DNA of 64,000 nt from Ornithinimicrobium sp. CNJ-824 (GCF_001942405.1 NZ_MKKA01000005.1:1-64000); one strand, 5' to 3'. Counted from the first letter of the stretch, positions 10,322 to 19,335 are shown. Numbers and translations are program-made. Notes: generated by a model not told the origin, from the sequence alone.

Positions 10322-10936
10322 GTGACGACCGCCGCCGTGAGCACCCGCCCGGGTGCCGGAGTTCTCGCCGACCGCCTGCTGCCGCGCAGCTCGACCCTGA
10401 CGGACGTCGCCCTGGTCGGGGCCGGGGCCGCCGGCGTCGGGGTGCTCGCCCAGATGACCGTGCCGATGTGGCCGGTGCCGATCACCGGCCAGACGCTGGC
10501 CGTCATGCTCGTCGGCGCCGCGCTGGGGATGCGTCGCGGTGCGGCCGCGCTGACGACCTACCTGGTCATGGGGCTGGCGGGGGTGCCCTGGTTCGCCGAG
10601 GGGCGCGGCGGTCCGGCGATGGTGCTCTCGCCGACGTTCGGCTACCTCGTCGGGTTCGTCCTGGCCGCGGCCGTCGCCGGGTGGTGCGCCGAGCGGGCCT
10701 GGGACCGTCGTCCGCTGCTGGCGATGGTCGGCTTCTGCGCCGCGACCGTGACCCCGTTCCTCGTGGGCGTGCCCTACCTGGCCGGCGTCCTCGGACTGAC
10801 CGACCTGTCGACGGTCGCGGCCTACGGGATCACCCCGTTCATCCTGCCGGGCCTCATCAAGGCCGGGATGGCCGCCGCGGCCCTGCCGCTGGCCTGGAAG
10901 CTCGTGCAGCTGGTGGACGACCGCTCCGGCCGCTGA
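10322..10936 (+). CDS. bioY: Biotin transporter BioY
   Basis: BioY is the biotin-binding S component of an ECF importer. The 204-residue protein has about six membrane helices. Family features are MTVPMWPVPITGQTLAVML near residue 45, LVMGLAGVPWFAEGRGG near residue 80 and the final FILPGLIKAGMAAAALPLAWK. The GTG start at 10322 follows GGAGG (10310-10314) by 7 nt. No bioM/bioN-type ATPase or T component is adjacent, so it either works alone or shares an ECF module from elsewhere. The 258-bp gap upstream shows one GGTATGCCG motif and no riboswitch I recognise. Confidence 0.92.
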   Translation: MTTAAVSTRPGAGVLADRLLPRSSTLTDVALVGAGAAGVGVLAQMTVPMWPVPITGQTLAVMLVGAALGMRRGAAALTTYLVMGLAGVPWFAEGRGGPAMVLSPTFGYLVGFVLAAAVAGWCAERAWDRRPLLAMVGFCAATVTPFLVGVPYLAGVLGLTDLSTVAAYGITPFILPGLIKAGMAAAALPLAWKLVQLVDDRSGR

Positions 10937-11018
10937 GCCGGGGTTGCTGCGGGCGGTCGACAGGGCAGCCGGCCGCGCGTCCGGGTCCCGACCCGGTCGA
11001 GCCCCCTGAAACACCGGT

Positions 11019-11064
11019 GAGACCCCCCAAATATCCGGTGTCTCACCGATGTTCGGGGGGTCTC
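11019..11064. terminator. Long inverted repeat between convergent genes (probable bidirectional terminator)
   Basis: The arms GAGACCCCCC (11019-11028) and GGGGGGTCTC (11055-11064) pair perfectly, and the pairing continues inwards with mismatches and one bulge (AAATATCCGGT against ACCGATGTT), leaving a short loop. It lies between the convergent ends of bioY and the coiled-coil gene. No T-run follows on either side, as is usual in such GC-rich genomes. Confidence 0.6.
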
Positions 11065-11071
11065 GTCCCCC

Positions 11072-12097
11072 TCAGGCGTCCTCGGCCTCCTCGAGGGCGA
11101 CCCTCGCCTCGTCGCGGCGGTCCCTCGCCGCGCGCAGGGTCTCCTCGGCGTCGGCCCGGTCGTCCTGGGCGGCGGTCAGCCGGGTCTGCGCCTCCTTGAG
11201 GGCCTGCTGCGTCGCGCTGAGCTGCTCCTGGGCCGAACGGACCAGCTCCTCGGCCCGGGCGACCTCCGCGGCGGCCTCCTCGACCCGGTCGGCGGCGTCG
11301 GTCTCGGCCCGGACCCGGCGGCGACGCTCGGCGCGGGCGGCCGCCACGACCTTCTCGGCCTCGTCCAGCTCCATCTCGAGGTCGTCGACGTCGAGGTGGT
11401 CGTCCTCCTCGTCCTCGAGCTCTTCCTCATCCTGCACTTCGTCGTCCTCGTCGCCGTCACCCTCGAGCTCGTCCTCCTCCTCAGGCTCGTCGACGTCCTC
11501 CTCGAGCTCCGCTGCCTCGTCCTCGCCGACCTCCCCGTCGACCCGGCCTCCCTCGATCCGCGTCAGCACCACACCGGTGCTCGTCCGGGCGACCGCGTCG
11601 GCCAGGTCCACCTCGCCGAACCCGCTGTAGGACAGCGCGCGCGTGAGGGAGCCGCTCGTGACCACCTCGGTCGCGTCGGCGTCGGCGAGGGCGGCCACCG
11701 CGGTGTCCCGGACCTCCGCCTCGACCGACGGCGTCAACGGCCCTCCGGCGTGCTCCGCGGCCGCGCGCACCCAGTCGCGCAGCAGCTCGTCCCGGTCGGT
11801 CCGCAGCGCGGCCAGCGCCCGGCCGTCCAGGGCCGAGGTGGCCTGCCGCATCGCGCCGCCCAGCTCGACGAGACGGTCCACGACCGGGTCCTCGGCGCGC
11901 ACGAGCGCGTTGACCGCCGCGGCCGAGACGCTCGGCTTGCGCATCCCGGTGAGCTCCTTGGCGGCGTCCCGGTGCCGGGCGCCGCGCAGCTCCCTGGCCA
12001 GGGCCGTGCGGGTCGCGACGAACTCGGCGGCGGGCACCGCGTACAGCGCCTGCACGGCGTGCGCCAGCGCCTCGTCGGGGTCGGCGGGCACGTCCAC
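11072..12097 (-). CDS. Acidic coiled-coil protein of unknown function
   Basis: I do not recognise a functional family. The 341-residue product has three parts. Residues 1-175 form a helical domain with a motif-like stretch, ELTGMRKPSVSAAAVNAL near residue 50. Residues about 185-245 are extremely acidic, mostly Glu and Asp. Residues about 245-341 form a long charged, Ala/Glu/Arg-rich coiled coil. There is no signal peptide or membrane segment, so it is cytoplasmic. It faces bioY tail to tail and is divergent from the HPr-kinase-like gene with a 41-bp gap. Similar proteins occur as hypotheticals in actinobacteria; a nucleoid or scaffold role is possible but unsupported. Confidence 0.8.
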   Translation of the reverse strand: MDVPADPDEALAHAVQALYAVPAAEFVATRTALARELRGARHRDAAKELTGMRKPSVSAAAVNALVRAEDPVVDRLVELGGAMRQATSALDGRALAALRTDRDELLRDWVRAAAEHAGGPLTPSVEAEVRDTAVAALADADATEVVTSGSLTRALSYSGFGEVDLADAVARTSTGVVLTRIEGGRVDGEVGEDEAAELEEDVDEPEEEDELEGDGDEDDEVQDEEELEDEEDDHLDVDDLEMELDEAEKVVAAARAERRRRVRAETDAADRVEEAAAEVARAEELVRSAQEQLSATQQALKEAQTRLTAAQDDRADAEETLRAARDRRDEARVALEEAEDA

Positions 12098-12138
12098 ACG
12101 GCGAGGGTAGCCCCGGGCGCTCGCCTACGCTGGGCCTC

Positions 12139-13014
12139 GTGAAGGGCAGCCCGGACGTCGCGCAGCGGGACGTCGTGCCCGAGCGACCTGAGCACGTCGT
12201 CGGCCTGCACGCGCTGGGCACGGACGTCGACCTCCACGTCACCGGGCACGACGCCGCCGACCTGGCCGCACAGCTGCGGGAACGCTGGCACCTCGCACTC
12301 CGCCCGGAGCGCACGCCGCACGACGGCACCGACCCCGTCGTCGTCCGGGCCCACCGCCTCGCCCCCGGCGACCAGGCCCCGCCGTGGACCCGGGGCGGGG
12401 GCACCGTCGCCGACGGCGACCCCCGCCGGCTGCTGCAGCACCTGACCCAGGCGGTCACCCACGCCGTCATCACCGCGCGCACCGGCGACCTGCTCATGCT
12501 GCACGCCGCCGGCCTGGCCGACCCGGTCACCGGGGCGACGGCCGTCTTCGTCGCCCCGGGCAACACCGGCAAGACGACCCTGTGCCGCACCCTGGGGCCG
12601 GTCCGCACCTACGTCAGCGACGAGACGGTCGGCATCCGTCGCGACGGGGGCGTGACGCCATACCTCAAGCCCTTGTCCACGCGCCGTCCGGACTGGGCGG
12701 GGGTCAAGGACGAGCAGGCGCCCGGCCTGGTCGGGCTGCGCGCGCCGGCCGCCGACCCCTGGGTCGCCGGGATCGTGGTCCTGCGGCGCGACCCCGGGCA
12801 CCGGGGGCCGGTCGGGCTCGAACGGCTCGACACCCTCGACGCCGTCGTCGCCCTGACCCCCGAGTCGTCGGGGTTCATGCGCACCGACGGGCCTCTCCGG
12901 TGGCTCGCGGACGTGCTCGTGCGCACGGGCGGGGCGGTGCGCGCGACCTACGCCGAGGTCGAGGGGCTGGAGCCGCTCGCCGCCGAGATCTGCGCCCGGA
13001 GGTCGCCGTGGTGA
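12139..13014 (+). CDS. HPr-kinase-like P-loop ATPase
   Basis: This 291-residue protein has a Walker A loop, APGNTGKTTL, near residue 140, preceded by LLMLHAAGL and followed by YVSDETVGI. These are the features of the HPr kinase/phosphorylase fold as found in orphan, RiPP-linked relatives. The N-terminal 100 residues are a separate domain of unknown function. There is no HPr gene nearby. The start could be GTG 12139 after the divergent coiled-coil gene. Its stop overlaps the start of a PqqD-like gene, and such pairs accompany peptide modification clusters, although no maturase is visible here. Substrate unknown. Confidence 0.72.
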   Translation: MKGSPDVAQRDVVPERPEHVVGLHALGTDVDLHVTGHDAADLAAQLRERWHLALRPERTPHDGTDPVVVRAHRLAPGDQAPPWTRGGGTVADGDPRRLLQHLTQAVTHAVITARTGDLLMLHAAGLADPVTGATAVFVAPGNTGKTTLCRTLGPVRTYVSDETVGIRRDGGVTPYLKPLSTRRPDWAGVKDEQAPGLVGLRAPAADPWVAGIVVLRRDPGHRGPVGLERLDTLDAVVALTPESSGFMRTDGPLRWLADVLVRTGGAVRATYAEVEGLEPLAAEICARRSPW

Positions 13015-13331
13015 GCGGCCCGGCCCAGGAGGGTATGCCGTCCGCGCGCACCGTGGTGCGGACCGTGCCCGCCCACGACGAGCTGCACCGCGACGGGGAG
13101 TCGCTCGTCCTGCTCGACGGCCAGGTCCGGCGGGTGTCGGTGCTCGGGACGCTCGTGCGCGACAGGGCCCGGGACGGCCTGGGCGTCGCGGAGCTGGCGG
13201 AGGTGCTGGCCGAGGAGTTCGGCCCGCCGCCGGACGGGGACACGCTCGGCACCACGGCGCAGGTGGTCGCGACCCTGCTGTCCGTCGGGCTGCTCGAGGT
13301 CCTCGACGACCTCGAGGACCCGGCCGGCTGA
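13011..13331 (+). CDS. PqqD-like peptide-chaperone protein
   Basis: This 106-residue winged-helix protein fits the PqqD/RRE family, which binds leader peptides in RiPP biosynthesis. Typical elements are ELHRDGESLVLLDGQ near residue 23, LVRDRARDGLGVAELAEVL near residue 50 and a C-terminal helix followed by LLEVLDDLED. The GTG start at 13011 lies 8 nt after GGAGG (12998-13002); GTG at 13008 is the alternative. Either way it overlaps the stop of the HPr-kinase-like gene, so the two are coupled and likely act together. No precursor peptide is obvious between here and the antiporter. Confidence 0.7.
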   Translation: MSGPAQEGMPSARTVVRTVPAHDELHRDGESLVLLDGQVRRVSVLGTLVRDRARDGLGVAELAEVLAEEFGPPPDGDTLGTTAQVVATLLSVGLLEVLDDLEDPAG

Positions 13332-13409
13332 GCCCGGGGAGACGGCGGGCCGGGTCCGGTCGCGTCGGACGGATGCGCCGCAGCGGGACCATGCAGCACA
13401 CTGGCACCC

Positions 13410-15551
13410 GTGTCTGTCGCCCCCTACCTGGCCCTGGTGCTCGGCCTGGCCTCGGCCTTCCAGCTGATCGCCTACAAGCTGAAGGTCCCCTCCATCCTGC
13501 TGCTGCTGGTGGGCGGCTTCGCGCTCGGCCAGGTCGTCCCGCCCGAGTCGGTGCTGGGCCGCGACCTGCTGTTCGCCGGGGTGAACATCGCCGTCGGCGT
13601 CATCCTCTTCGAGGGGTCGTTGTCGCTGCGCTTCCGCGAGCTGCGCGGACTGAGCCAGGCGGTCCTGCGGCTGTGCACGGTGACGGTCCTGCTGGCCTGG
13701 CTGCTCATCACGGCGGCGGGGGTCGTCGTGGGCGTGGGCTGGCAGCTGGCGCTGCTCATCGGTGCCCTTCTCGTGGTCACCGGCCCGACCGTCATCGCCC
13801 CGATCGTCCGGCAGCTGCGCCCCACCCGGCGGGTCTCCTCGATGCTGCGCTGGGAGGGGATCATCGTCGACCCCATCGGGGCGATCCTGGCCGTGCTCGT
13901 CTTCCAGGCGGTCATCCTCAGCGGTCCGGAGCCGGCGGTCGGGACCGCGCTCCTGACGCTGGGGCGCACGATCCTCGTCGCGACCGTCATCACCGTCGTG
14001 CTGGGGGTGGCGCTGGAGGTGGCGCTTCGCCGGCACTGGATCCCCGACTTCCTCGAGGGCACCCTGTTCCTGGCCGCGTCGGTCGCCGCCCTCGTCATCT
14101 CCAACGAGGTGCAGACCGAGAGCGGGCTGCTCACGGTGACGATGCTCGGCATCTTCCTGGCCAACCGGCCCGACCTCCGGCTGGACCACGTCCGGGAGTT
14201 CAAGGAGCACCTGCAGGTGCTCATCGTCGGGACCCTGTTCGTCCTGCTCGCCGGCCGGCTGACGCCCGCCGAGGTGCTGGGCGTGCTGCCGACCGCCCTG
14301 GTCTTCGTGACGATCCTCATCCTCGTCGTGCGACCGGCCTCGATCTGGCTCGGCCTGGCCGGCACCTCGGCCACCCGCGAGGAGCGCACGCTGCTGTCGT
14401 TCATGGCGCCGCGGGGCATCGTCGCCGCGGCGGTGACGAGCATCTTCGCCCTCGAGCTGGAGCACGCCGCCGAGGAGGCCGTGGTCGCCAGCCGCGAGGG
14501 CGGCCTGGACCCGACCGAGGTGCTCCGGCTGGAGGCGGAGGCCGAACGGCTGGACGCCCTGGTCGTCGCCGCGGCCGACCTGGTCCCGCTCGTCTTCGTG
14601 ACGATCGTCATCACCGTGGCCGTCTACGGGCTGGGCGTGGGCCGGCTGGCCGAGCGCCTGGGCCTGGCGACGACGACGCCGCACGGGGTCCTCTTCGCCG
14701 GGGCACCCATCTGGGCCCGGCAGTCGGCCGCCGTCCTGGAGAAGCTCAAGGTGCCCACCCTGCTGGTCTCGCTGTCGATGGCCGAGGTCATGCAGGCGCG
14801 GCTGTCCGGCCTGCGGGTCGAGCGCACCCACATCCTCTCGGAGTACGCGGTGGAGGACATGGAGCTGGCCGGCATCGGCTCCCTGGTCGCGGCGACCTTC
14901 GACGACGAGACCAACTCGACGGCCGCCCGGGAGTTCGCCCACACCCTTGGCTCGCAGCGCACGTTCACCGTGCGCCGGCAGGCGGACCCGCTGCCCGAGG
15001 GGAGCACGCCCCGGGAGAAGCAGCTGGCCCAGGCGCAGAAGCAGCAGGACAAGGAGGCTCGGCGGCACGGGGAGCGAGGCCACGGCAACGGGCGGTCCCC
15101 GGGGCGGCGTGCCGGCGGTCGACGGTCGAAGGACAGGCCGGCCGAGAAGCAGGGGTCGTCGCAGGCCAAGCGGAGGACGGCCAGCAAGCTGAGCACCAAC
15201 GTGGCGTTCTCCCCGCCGCTGTCCTCGCCCGAGCTGGAGGACCGCATCGCGGACGGGATGGAGGTGCGCCAGACCAAGCTCACCGAGCAGCACCCGCTCG
15301 ACGTGTTCCTCGAGCGGGAGCCCGACGCCGTGCTGATGTTCGTCGTGGAGGACGGCGTCGCCCGGGTCGTCACCGCGGAGACGACGGTGCCGCAGACCGG
15401 GGTGGCCCTGGTCGCCCTGGTGCAGGCCCGTGGCGGCGCGCCCCACCGGGTCCGGGAGCTGGCCGAGCGTCCCGGCGACGACGACCCCGAGCCGACGGAG
15501 AAGGATCCGGGGTCCTCCGGCGACGACACGCCGGACCCGGGACGTGCGTAG
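13410..15551 (+). CDS. Cation:proton antiporter, CPA1/NhaP type, with long cytoplasmic tail
   Basis: This 713-residue protein exchanges Na+ or K+ for protons. About 12 membrane helices fill residues 1-420; TGPTVIAPIVRQLRP near residue 128 and WEGIIVDPIGAILAVLVFQ near 150 are CPA1 hallmarks, the latter carrying the ion-binding Asp. From residue 430 the chain is soluble: a Rossmann-like part (GVLFAGAPIWARQSAAVLEKL), then a strongly basic low-complexity linker (about 530-595), then a last domain containing LDVFLEREPDAVLMFV. The domain order recalls TrkA-type regulation. The GTG at 13410 is the chosen start. It is not obviously in an operon. Confidence 0.88.
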   Translation: MSVAPYLALVLGLASAFQLIAYKLKVPSILLLLVGGFALGQVVPPESVLGRDLLFAGVNIAVGVILFEGSLSLRFRELRGLSQAVLRLCTVTVLLAWLLITAAGVVVGVGWQLALLIGALLVVTGPTVIAPIVRQLRPTRRVSSMLRWEGIIVDPIGAILAVLVFQAVILSGPEPAVGTALLTLGRTILVATVITVVLGVALEVALRRHWIPDFLEGTLFLAASVAALVISNEVQTESGLLTVTMLGIFLANRPDLRLDHVREFKEHLQVLIVGTLFVLLAGRLTPAEVLGVLPTALVFVTILILVVRPASIWLGLAGTSATREERTLLSFMAPRGIVAAAVTSIFALELEHAAEEAVVASREGGLDPTEVLRLEAEAERLDALVVAAADLVPLVFVTIVITVAVYGLGVGRLAERLGLATTTPHGVLFAGAPIWARQSAAVLEKLKVPTLLVSLSMAEVMQARLSGLRVERTHILSEYAVEDMELAGIGSLVAATFDDETNSTAAREFAHTLGSQRTFTVRRQADPLPEGSTPREKQLAQAQKQQDKEARRHGERGHGNGRSPGRRAGGRRSKDRPAEKQGSSQAKRRTASKLSTNVAFSPPLSSPELEDRIADGMEVRQTKLTEQHPLDVFLEREPDAVLMFVVEDGVARVVTAETTVPQTGVALVALVQARGGAPHRVRELAERPGDDDPEPTEKDPGSSGDDTPDPGRA

Positions 15552-15682
15552 CGCGACCCTCCTCGCTATGGTGCCTGTGCGCCGGAAGTTACATGAGTGT
15601 CGTTTGTGACTCGTGTGACGGAAGGGATTCAGCAGCAGGACGAGTGGGGCCCGCCCACGCGTCGCCGTGGAAAGGAACCGTC

Positions 15683-16339
15683 ATGAGCACCAGGACCCTC
15701 CGAGGGTTGGCCGCCGGTGCAGGCGCCGCCGCCGTCCTCTTCTCCGGAGCAGCCGGCGCATCCGCCATCCCAGGCCAGCCGCAGGCCGACTTCTGGGAGG
15801 ACTACTTCCAGAACGAGAACTACACGGACGTCAGCTGCCACGTCTCCACCCAGGAGGGCGGGTTCGACGCCTCCGACATCGGGATCTACGAGGACGACGG
15901 CTGGGGCCAGCTCCTGGAGGACGGCAACGAGTGGATCGCGGTCGTGCTCAAGGTCGCCGAGGACTACCAGGTGCTCAACTGGGACGGCTACGGTGACTAT
16001 GCGTACAGCGACGAGTTCCCCGGAGCCTCGCCTGGCAACGTGACGCACGCGATCGTCTGCCAGGCCGACGCCATGGACGACGACGACGACGATGACGACA
16101 ACGGCGTGACCCCGGGCGACGGCGACGAGACCGACGAGCCGACCGAGACCGAGGACCCCACCGACGACGGTGACGACAAGGACAAGGACAAGGACAAGCC
16201 GACCGGTCCTCCCGTCGAGACCGACGGCCCCGCCACCCCGTCCGGCCCGAACATGGGCCTGATGGGCGGAGCCGCCCTCCTCCTGGGTGGCGCCGGCGCC
16301 GCGGGCTGGGCGATGCGTCGCCGGGCCGGCGAGCACTGA
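15683..16339 (+). CDS. Secreted, Asp/Thr-rich protein with C-terminal cell-wall anchor
   Basis: A 218-residue exported protein. Residues 1-30 form a signal peptide (GLAAGAGAAAVLFSGAAGASA). Residues 30-125 are a small acidic domain with a single pair of Cys residues (SCHVSTQ and AIVCQAD) and no family I recognise. Residues about 130-190 are a disordered run of Asp, Thr, Glu and Pro, including an unbroken stretch of eight Asp. The end is a hydrophobic helix followed by RRR, the layout of a sortase substrate. The usual LPxTG is absent; PPVETDGP is the nearest match. A sortase gene follows 52 bp downstream, so the pair is probably dedicated. The SD is AAAGGA. Confidence 0.75.
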   Translation: MSTRTLRGLAAGAGAAAVLFSGAAGASAIPGQPQADFWEDYFQNENYTDVSCHVSTQEGGFDASDIGIYEDDGWGQLLEDGNEWIAVVLKVAEDYQVLNWDGYGDYAYSDEFPGASPGNVTHAIVCQADAMDDDDDDDDNGVTPGDGDETDEPTETEDPTDDGDDKDKDKDKPTGPPVETDGPATPSGPNMGLMGGAALLLGGAGAAGWAMRRRAGEH

Positions 16340-16391
16340 GCCGGACCCGTCCGCACCCGCCGGCACGACCGCACACCCCCACGGTGACGTC

Positions 16392-16976
16392 ATGACCCGA
16401 GGTCCCTCCTTCCTCGTCCCCACCGCCCTGCTCGTCAGCACGCTCGGCCTGAGCACGCTGACGGTGCAGGCGGTGGGGGCGCTGGAGGGGGCCTCGGGTC
16501 AGGTCAGCGCCGAGGGTCCGGACGCACCGGCGTGGGTGAGTCTGGGCGAGGCCGGTCTCGACCAGGAACCGATCAAGCCCGAGGGCCTGACCGCCCAGGG
16601 CACGATCAACCCCGACCAGGGGGACATGATCTGGTACACCGGCACCGGCCGCGTCGTCCCCGGCCAGGTCGGCACCGCCGTCGTCGCGGCGCACATGATC
16701 TACCACGACGAGCCGGACGTCTTCTACGACCTGGGGGAGGTCGAGGAGGGCGACGTCGTGCAGGTGGGGTATGCCGACGGCGACGTCCGCGAGTTCGTCA
16801 TCACGGACACCACGCAGGTCTCCAAGGAGGGCCTGCAGACCAACGTCGACGTCTGGGGGGACCAGGACGACGTGGCCCGCATCGCTCTCATCACCTGCGA
16901 CGACTCGCTGGGCGAGCGCTACGACGGGCACCGCAAGGCCAACTTCGTGGCCATCGCCGAGGCCGTCGAGGGCTGA
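16392..16976 (+). CDS. Sortase, class F-like
   Basis: This 194-residue extracellular transpeptidase has an N-terminal signal anchor (residues 5-28). The catalytic His is in VVAAHMIYHDEPDVFYDLGEV near residue 100, the Cys is in LITCDD near residue 165, and a basic residue follows in GERYDGHRKANFVAIA. The sequence around the Cys, with GHRKANF after it, fits class F sortases of actinobacteria. Its probable substrate is the anchored protein immediately upstream. Sortases of this class usually work outside pilus clusters. Start ATG 16392. Confidence 0.85.
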   Translation: MTRGPSFLVPTALLVSTLGLSTLTVQAVGALEGASGQVSAEGPDAPAWVSLGEAGLDQEPIKPEGLTAQGTINPDQGDMIWYTGTGRVVPGQVGTAVVAAHMIYHDEPDVFYDLGEVEEGDVVQVGYADGDVREFVITDTTQVSKEGLQTNVDVWGDQDDVARIALITCDDSLGERYDGHRKANFVAIAEAVEG

Positions 16977-17066
16977 GACCGCACGGCACGACGCCGAGGG
17001 CCGCGTACCCTGGAGACGTCCCGCTCGGGACGTCCCCGTCGTCGTGCTCCCCCCGGAAGGGGTCCC

Positions 17067-18259
17067 TTGACCGTGCCCGCACCCGACGCCCGTGCCCGGG
17101 CGCTGGCCTTCCTGGCGCTCGTCACCGGCGGCGTCGGCATCGGCATCACCGAGTTCGTCACGATGGGGCTGCTCCCGCAGATCGCCGAGGGCGCCGGGGT
17201 CAGCATCCCCATGGCCGGGCACACCATCTCCGCCTACGCCCTCGGCGTGGTCGTCGGCTCCCCGCTCATCGCGCTCGGCGCCGCCCGGCTGCCCCGGCGG
17301 GCCGTGCTCGTCGTCCTCATGCTCGTCTTCACCGTCGGCAACGCGCTCACCGCGCTGGCCCCGACCTACGAGCTGCTCATCGTCGCCCGGTTCCTCGCCG
17401 GCCTGCCGCACGGGGGCTTCTTCGGCCTCGCCGCGCTCGTCGCCGTCACGCTGGCCCCGCCGGGTCAGGGCGGCCGCGCCGTGGGCACGGTGATGCTCGG
17501 CATCCCGATCGCCATGGTGCTCGGGGTGCCGCTGGGCACCCTGGCCGGTCAGGAGCTCGGCTGGCGCGCCACCTACTGGGCGGTCGCCGCGCTCGGCGCG
17601 CTCACGGCATACCTCGTGCGGGTGTGGGTCCCGTGGACCCCGGGGCGCCCGGAGCAGTCCTTCCGCACCGAGCTCGCGCCTTCGGCAACCTGCAGTTCTG
17701 GCTGTCGCTGCTCGTCGGGGCGATCGGCTTCGGCGGCATGTTCGCGATGTACTCCTACATCGCCCCCACCGTCACCGAGGTCACCGGCCTGGACCAGCGG
17801 TGGGTGCCGGTCTTCCTCCTCGTCCACGGCGCGGTGTCGCTGCTGGGCACCTGGCTCGGCGGGCGGCTGTCCGACTGGTCGGTGCTGCGCACCCTGGTCA
17901 TCATGGGGCTGGGCTCGGCGGTCTCCCTGCTGGCGTTCTGGCAGACCTCCCGCTGGCTGGTCCCCGCGCTGCTGACGCTCGCGGTCGTCGGCATGTCCGG
18001 CTCGGCGTGGGTGGTCGCGCTCCAGCTGCGGCTCATGGCCGTCGCGGGCTCGGCGCGGACCCTCGGCGCGGCCATGAACCACTCCTCGCTCAACCTCGCC
18101 AACGCCCTCGGCGCGTGGGTGGGTGGCCTGGTCATCGCGGGGGGCTGGGGCTACCGCGCGCCCTCGCTCGTCGGGGCCGGGCTGTCGGTCGCCGGCCTGC
18201 TCGTGCTGGGCGTCTCCCTGCTCGTGCACCGGCACGGGCGTCCTGCCACGATGGGGTGA
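17067..18259 (+). CDS. MFS transporter, AraJ/CmlR type (1-nt frameshift)
   Basis: A 397-residue drug:proton antiporter-like carrier with 12 membrane helices. The N-terminus GITEFVTMGLLPQIAEGAGV is typical of the AraJ/YdhP group, and VARFLAGLPHGGFFGLA and TLGAAMNHSSLNLANALGAW are also characteristic. The frame breaks near 17676 (GAGCTCGCGCC); one more base gives a continuous product into FGNLQFWLSLLVGAIGFGG. The start is TTG 17067, 6 nt after GGAAGG (17055-17060), or GTG 17073. It is followed 25 bp later by the lactonase gene, which may be co-transcribed. Substrate unknown. Confidence 0.85.
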
Positions 18260-18284
18260 CCCGAGCCGAGCAGAAGGAGCCGCG

Positions 18285-19316
18285 ATGACCCTCCACCTGG
18301 GTGGATACACGCAGGACCAGCCGCAGGACCGGTCGGGCTGGGGACGGGTCGACTACGACCCCACCACGGGGTTCGGGGACGCCGTCGCCCTCCCGGGCCC
18401 GCCCGCGCCCTCCTGGCTCGTGCGGCTCCCCGGCACCGAGGAGGGGTATGCCGTCAGCGAGGCCGACGGGGGGGCCGTGGTCCGGGTGCACCCCGAGGAG
18501 GGCGTGGTCTCGTCGGTGGACAGCGGCGGGATGGGGCCGGCCCACCTGGCGCTCTCGCCCGACGGCCGGTGGCTCGTGGCGAGCAACTACGTCAGCGGCA
18601 GCGTGGGGCTGGTCGCGGCGGGCGCGGAGCTGGAGCTGGTCGACGAGCTCCAGCTGGAGGGTGACGGGCCGCACGAGCGGCAGGACTCCTCGCACGCCCA
18701 CCAGGCCGTCTTCGTGGGGCAGGACCGGCTGCTCGTGTGCGACCTGGGGGCCGACCGGGTCGCGGAGCTGCGGGTCGAGGACGGGGCGCTGCGGCAGGTG
18801 GGGCAGGTCGTGCTGCCGGCCGGGAGCGGGCCGCGCCACCTGGCCCTGGCACCCGGCCGGGACGACCTGCTGTGGGTCGTCGGCGAGCTGGACCAGACGG
18901 TGCACGTGGTCCGGCGGGAGGACGGCGGCGCTGCGGACGGCACCGGTGCCGCCGGGGGCGTCGGCTGGCGGGTCGTGCAGACCGTCACGACCGCGCCCGA
19001 GGGCCCCGGCCCGGGGGAGACGACCACCGGCGGCGTCGTGGTGTCGCCGGACGGGCGGCACGTCTACGTCTCGACCCGGGGCACCGACACCGTCTCGGTC
19101 TACGCGGTCGACGACGAGGGGCTGCTCGAGCTGCGCCAGCAGGTCGTCACGGGCCACTGGCCGCGGTTCATCGGCTGGGTCCCCGGCCACGAGGGCGACC
19201 TGCTGCTCGTGGCCGCCGAGCGGGAGGGGTCGGTCGACGTCTGGTCCACCGACGAGGGGCTGCTGGAGCGGACCGGCCACTCGCTGGCCTGGGCCGCCCC
19301 GACCTGGGTGGGGTGA
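18285..19316 (+). CDS. Lactonase-family beta-propeller protein (6-phosphogluconolactonase-like)
   Basis: This 343-residue protein is a seven-bladed propeller of the YbhE/Pgl type, which can hydrolyse 6-phosphogluconolactone. Features are PSWLVRLPGTEEGYAVSEAD near residue 40, LALSPDGRWLVASNYVSGSV near residue 88, DSSHAHQAVF near residue 130, VSPDGRHVYVSTRGTDTVSVY near residue 250 and the final HWPRFIGWVPG. The ATG at 18285 lies 6 nt after AAGGAG. A G6PDH-like gene 640 bp downstream would supply the substrate, but it is separated by an opposite-strand gene. Other lactones are possible substrates. Confidence 0.78.
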   Translation: MTLHLGGYTQDQPQDRSGWGRVDYDPTTGFGDAVALPGPPAPSWLVRLPGTEEGYAVSEADGGAVVRVHPEEGVVSSVDSGGMGPAHLALSPDGRWLVASNYVSGSVGLVAAGAELELVDELQLEGDGPHERQDSSHAHQAVFVGQDRLLVCDLGADRVAELRVEDGALRQVGQVVLPAGSGPRHLALAPGRDDLLWVVGELDQTVHVVRREDGGAADGTGAAGGVGWRVVQTVTTAPEGPGPGETTTGGVVVSPDGRHVYVSTRGTDTVSVYAVDDEGLLELRQQVVTGHWPRFIGWVPGHEGDLLLVAAEREGSVDVWSTDEGLLERTGHSLAWAAPTWVG

Positions 19317-19335
19317 GGGCAGGACGACCGCTGCG

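Noticed and set aside
12948..15446. An 832-codon minus-strand frame opposite the antiporter
   Set aside because: Low-complexity His/Gln/Asp/Arg sequence lying over a conserved CPA1 antiporter; shadow frame.
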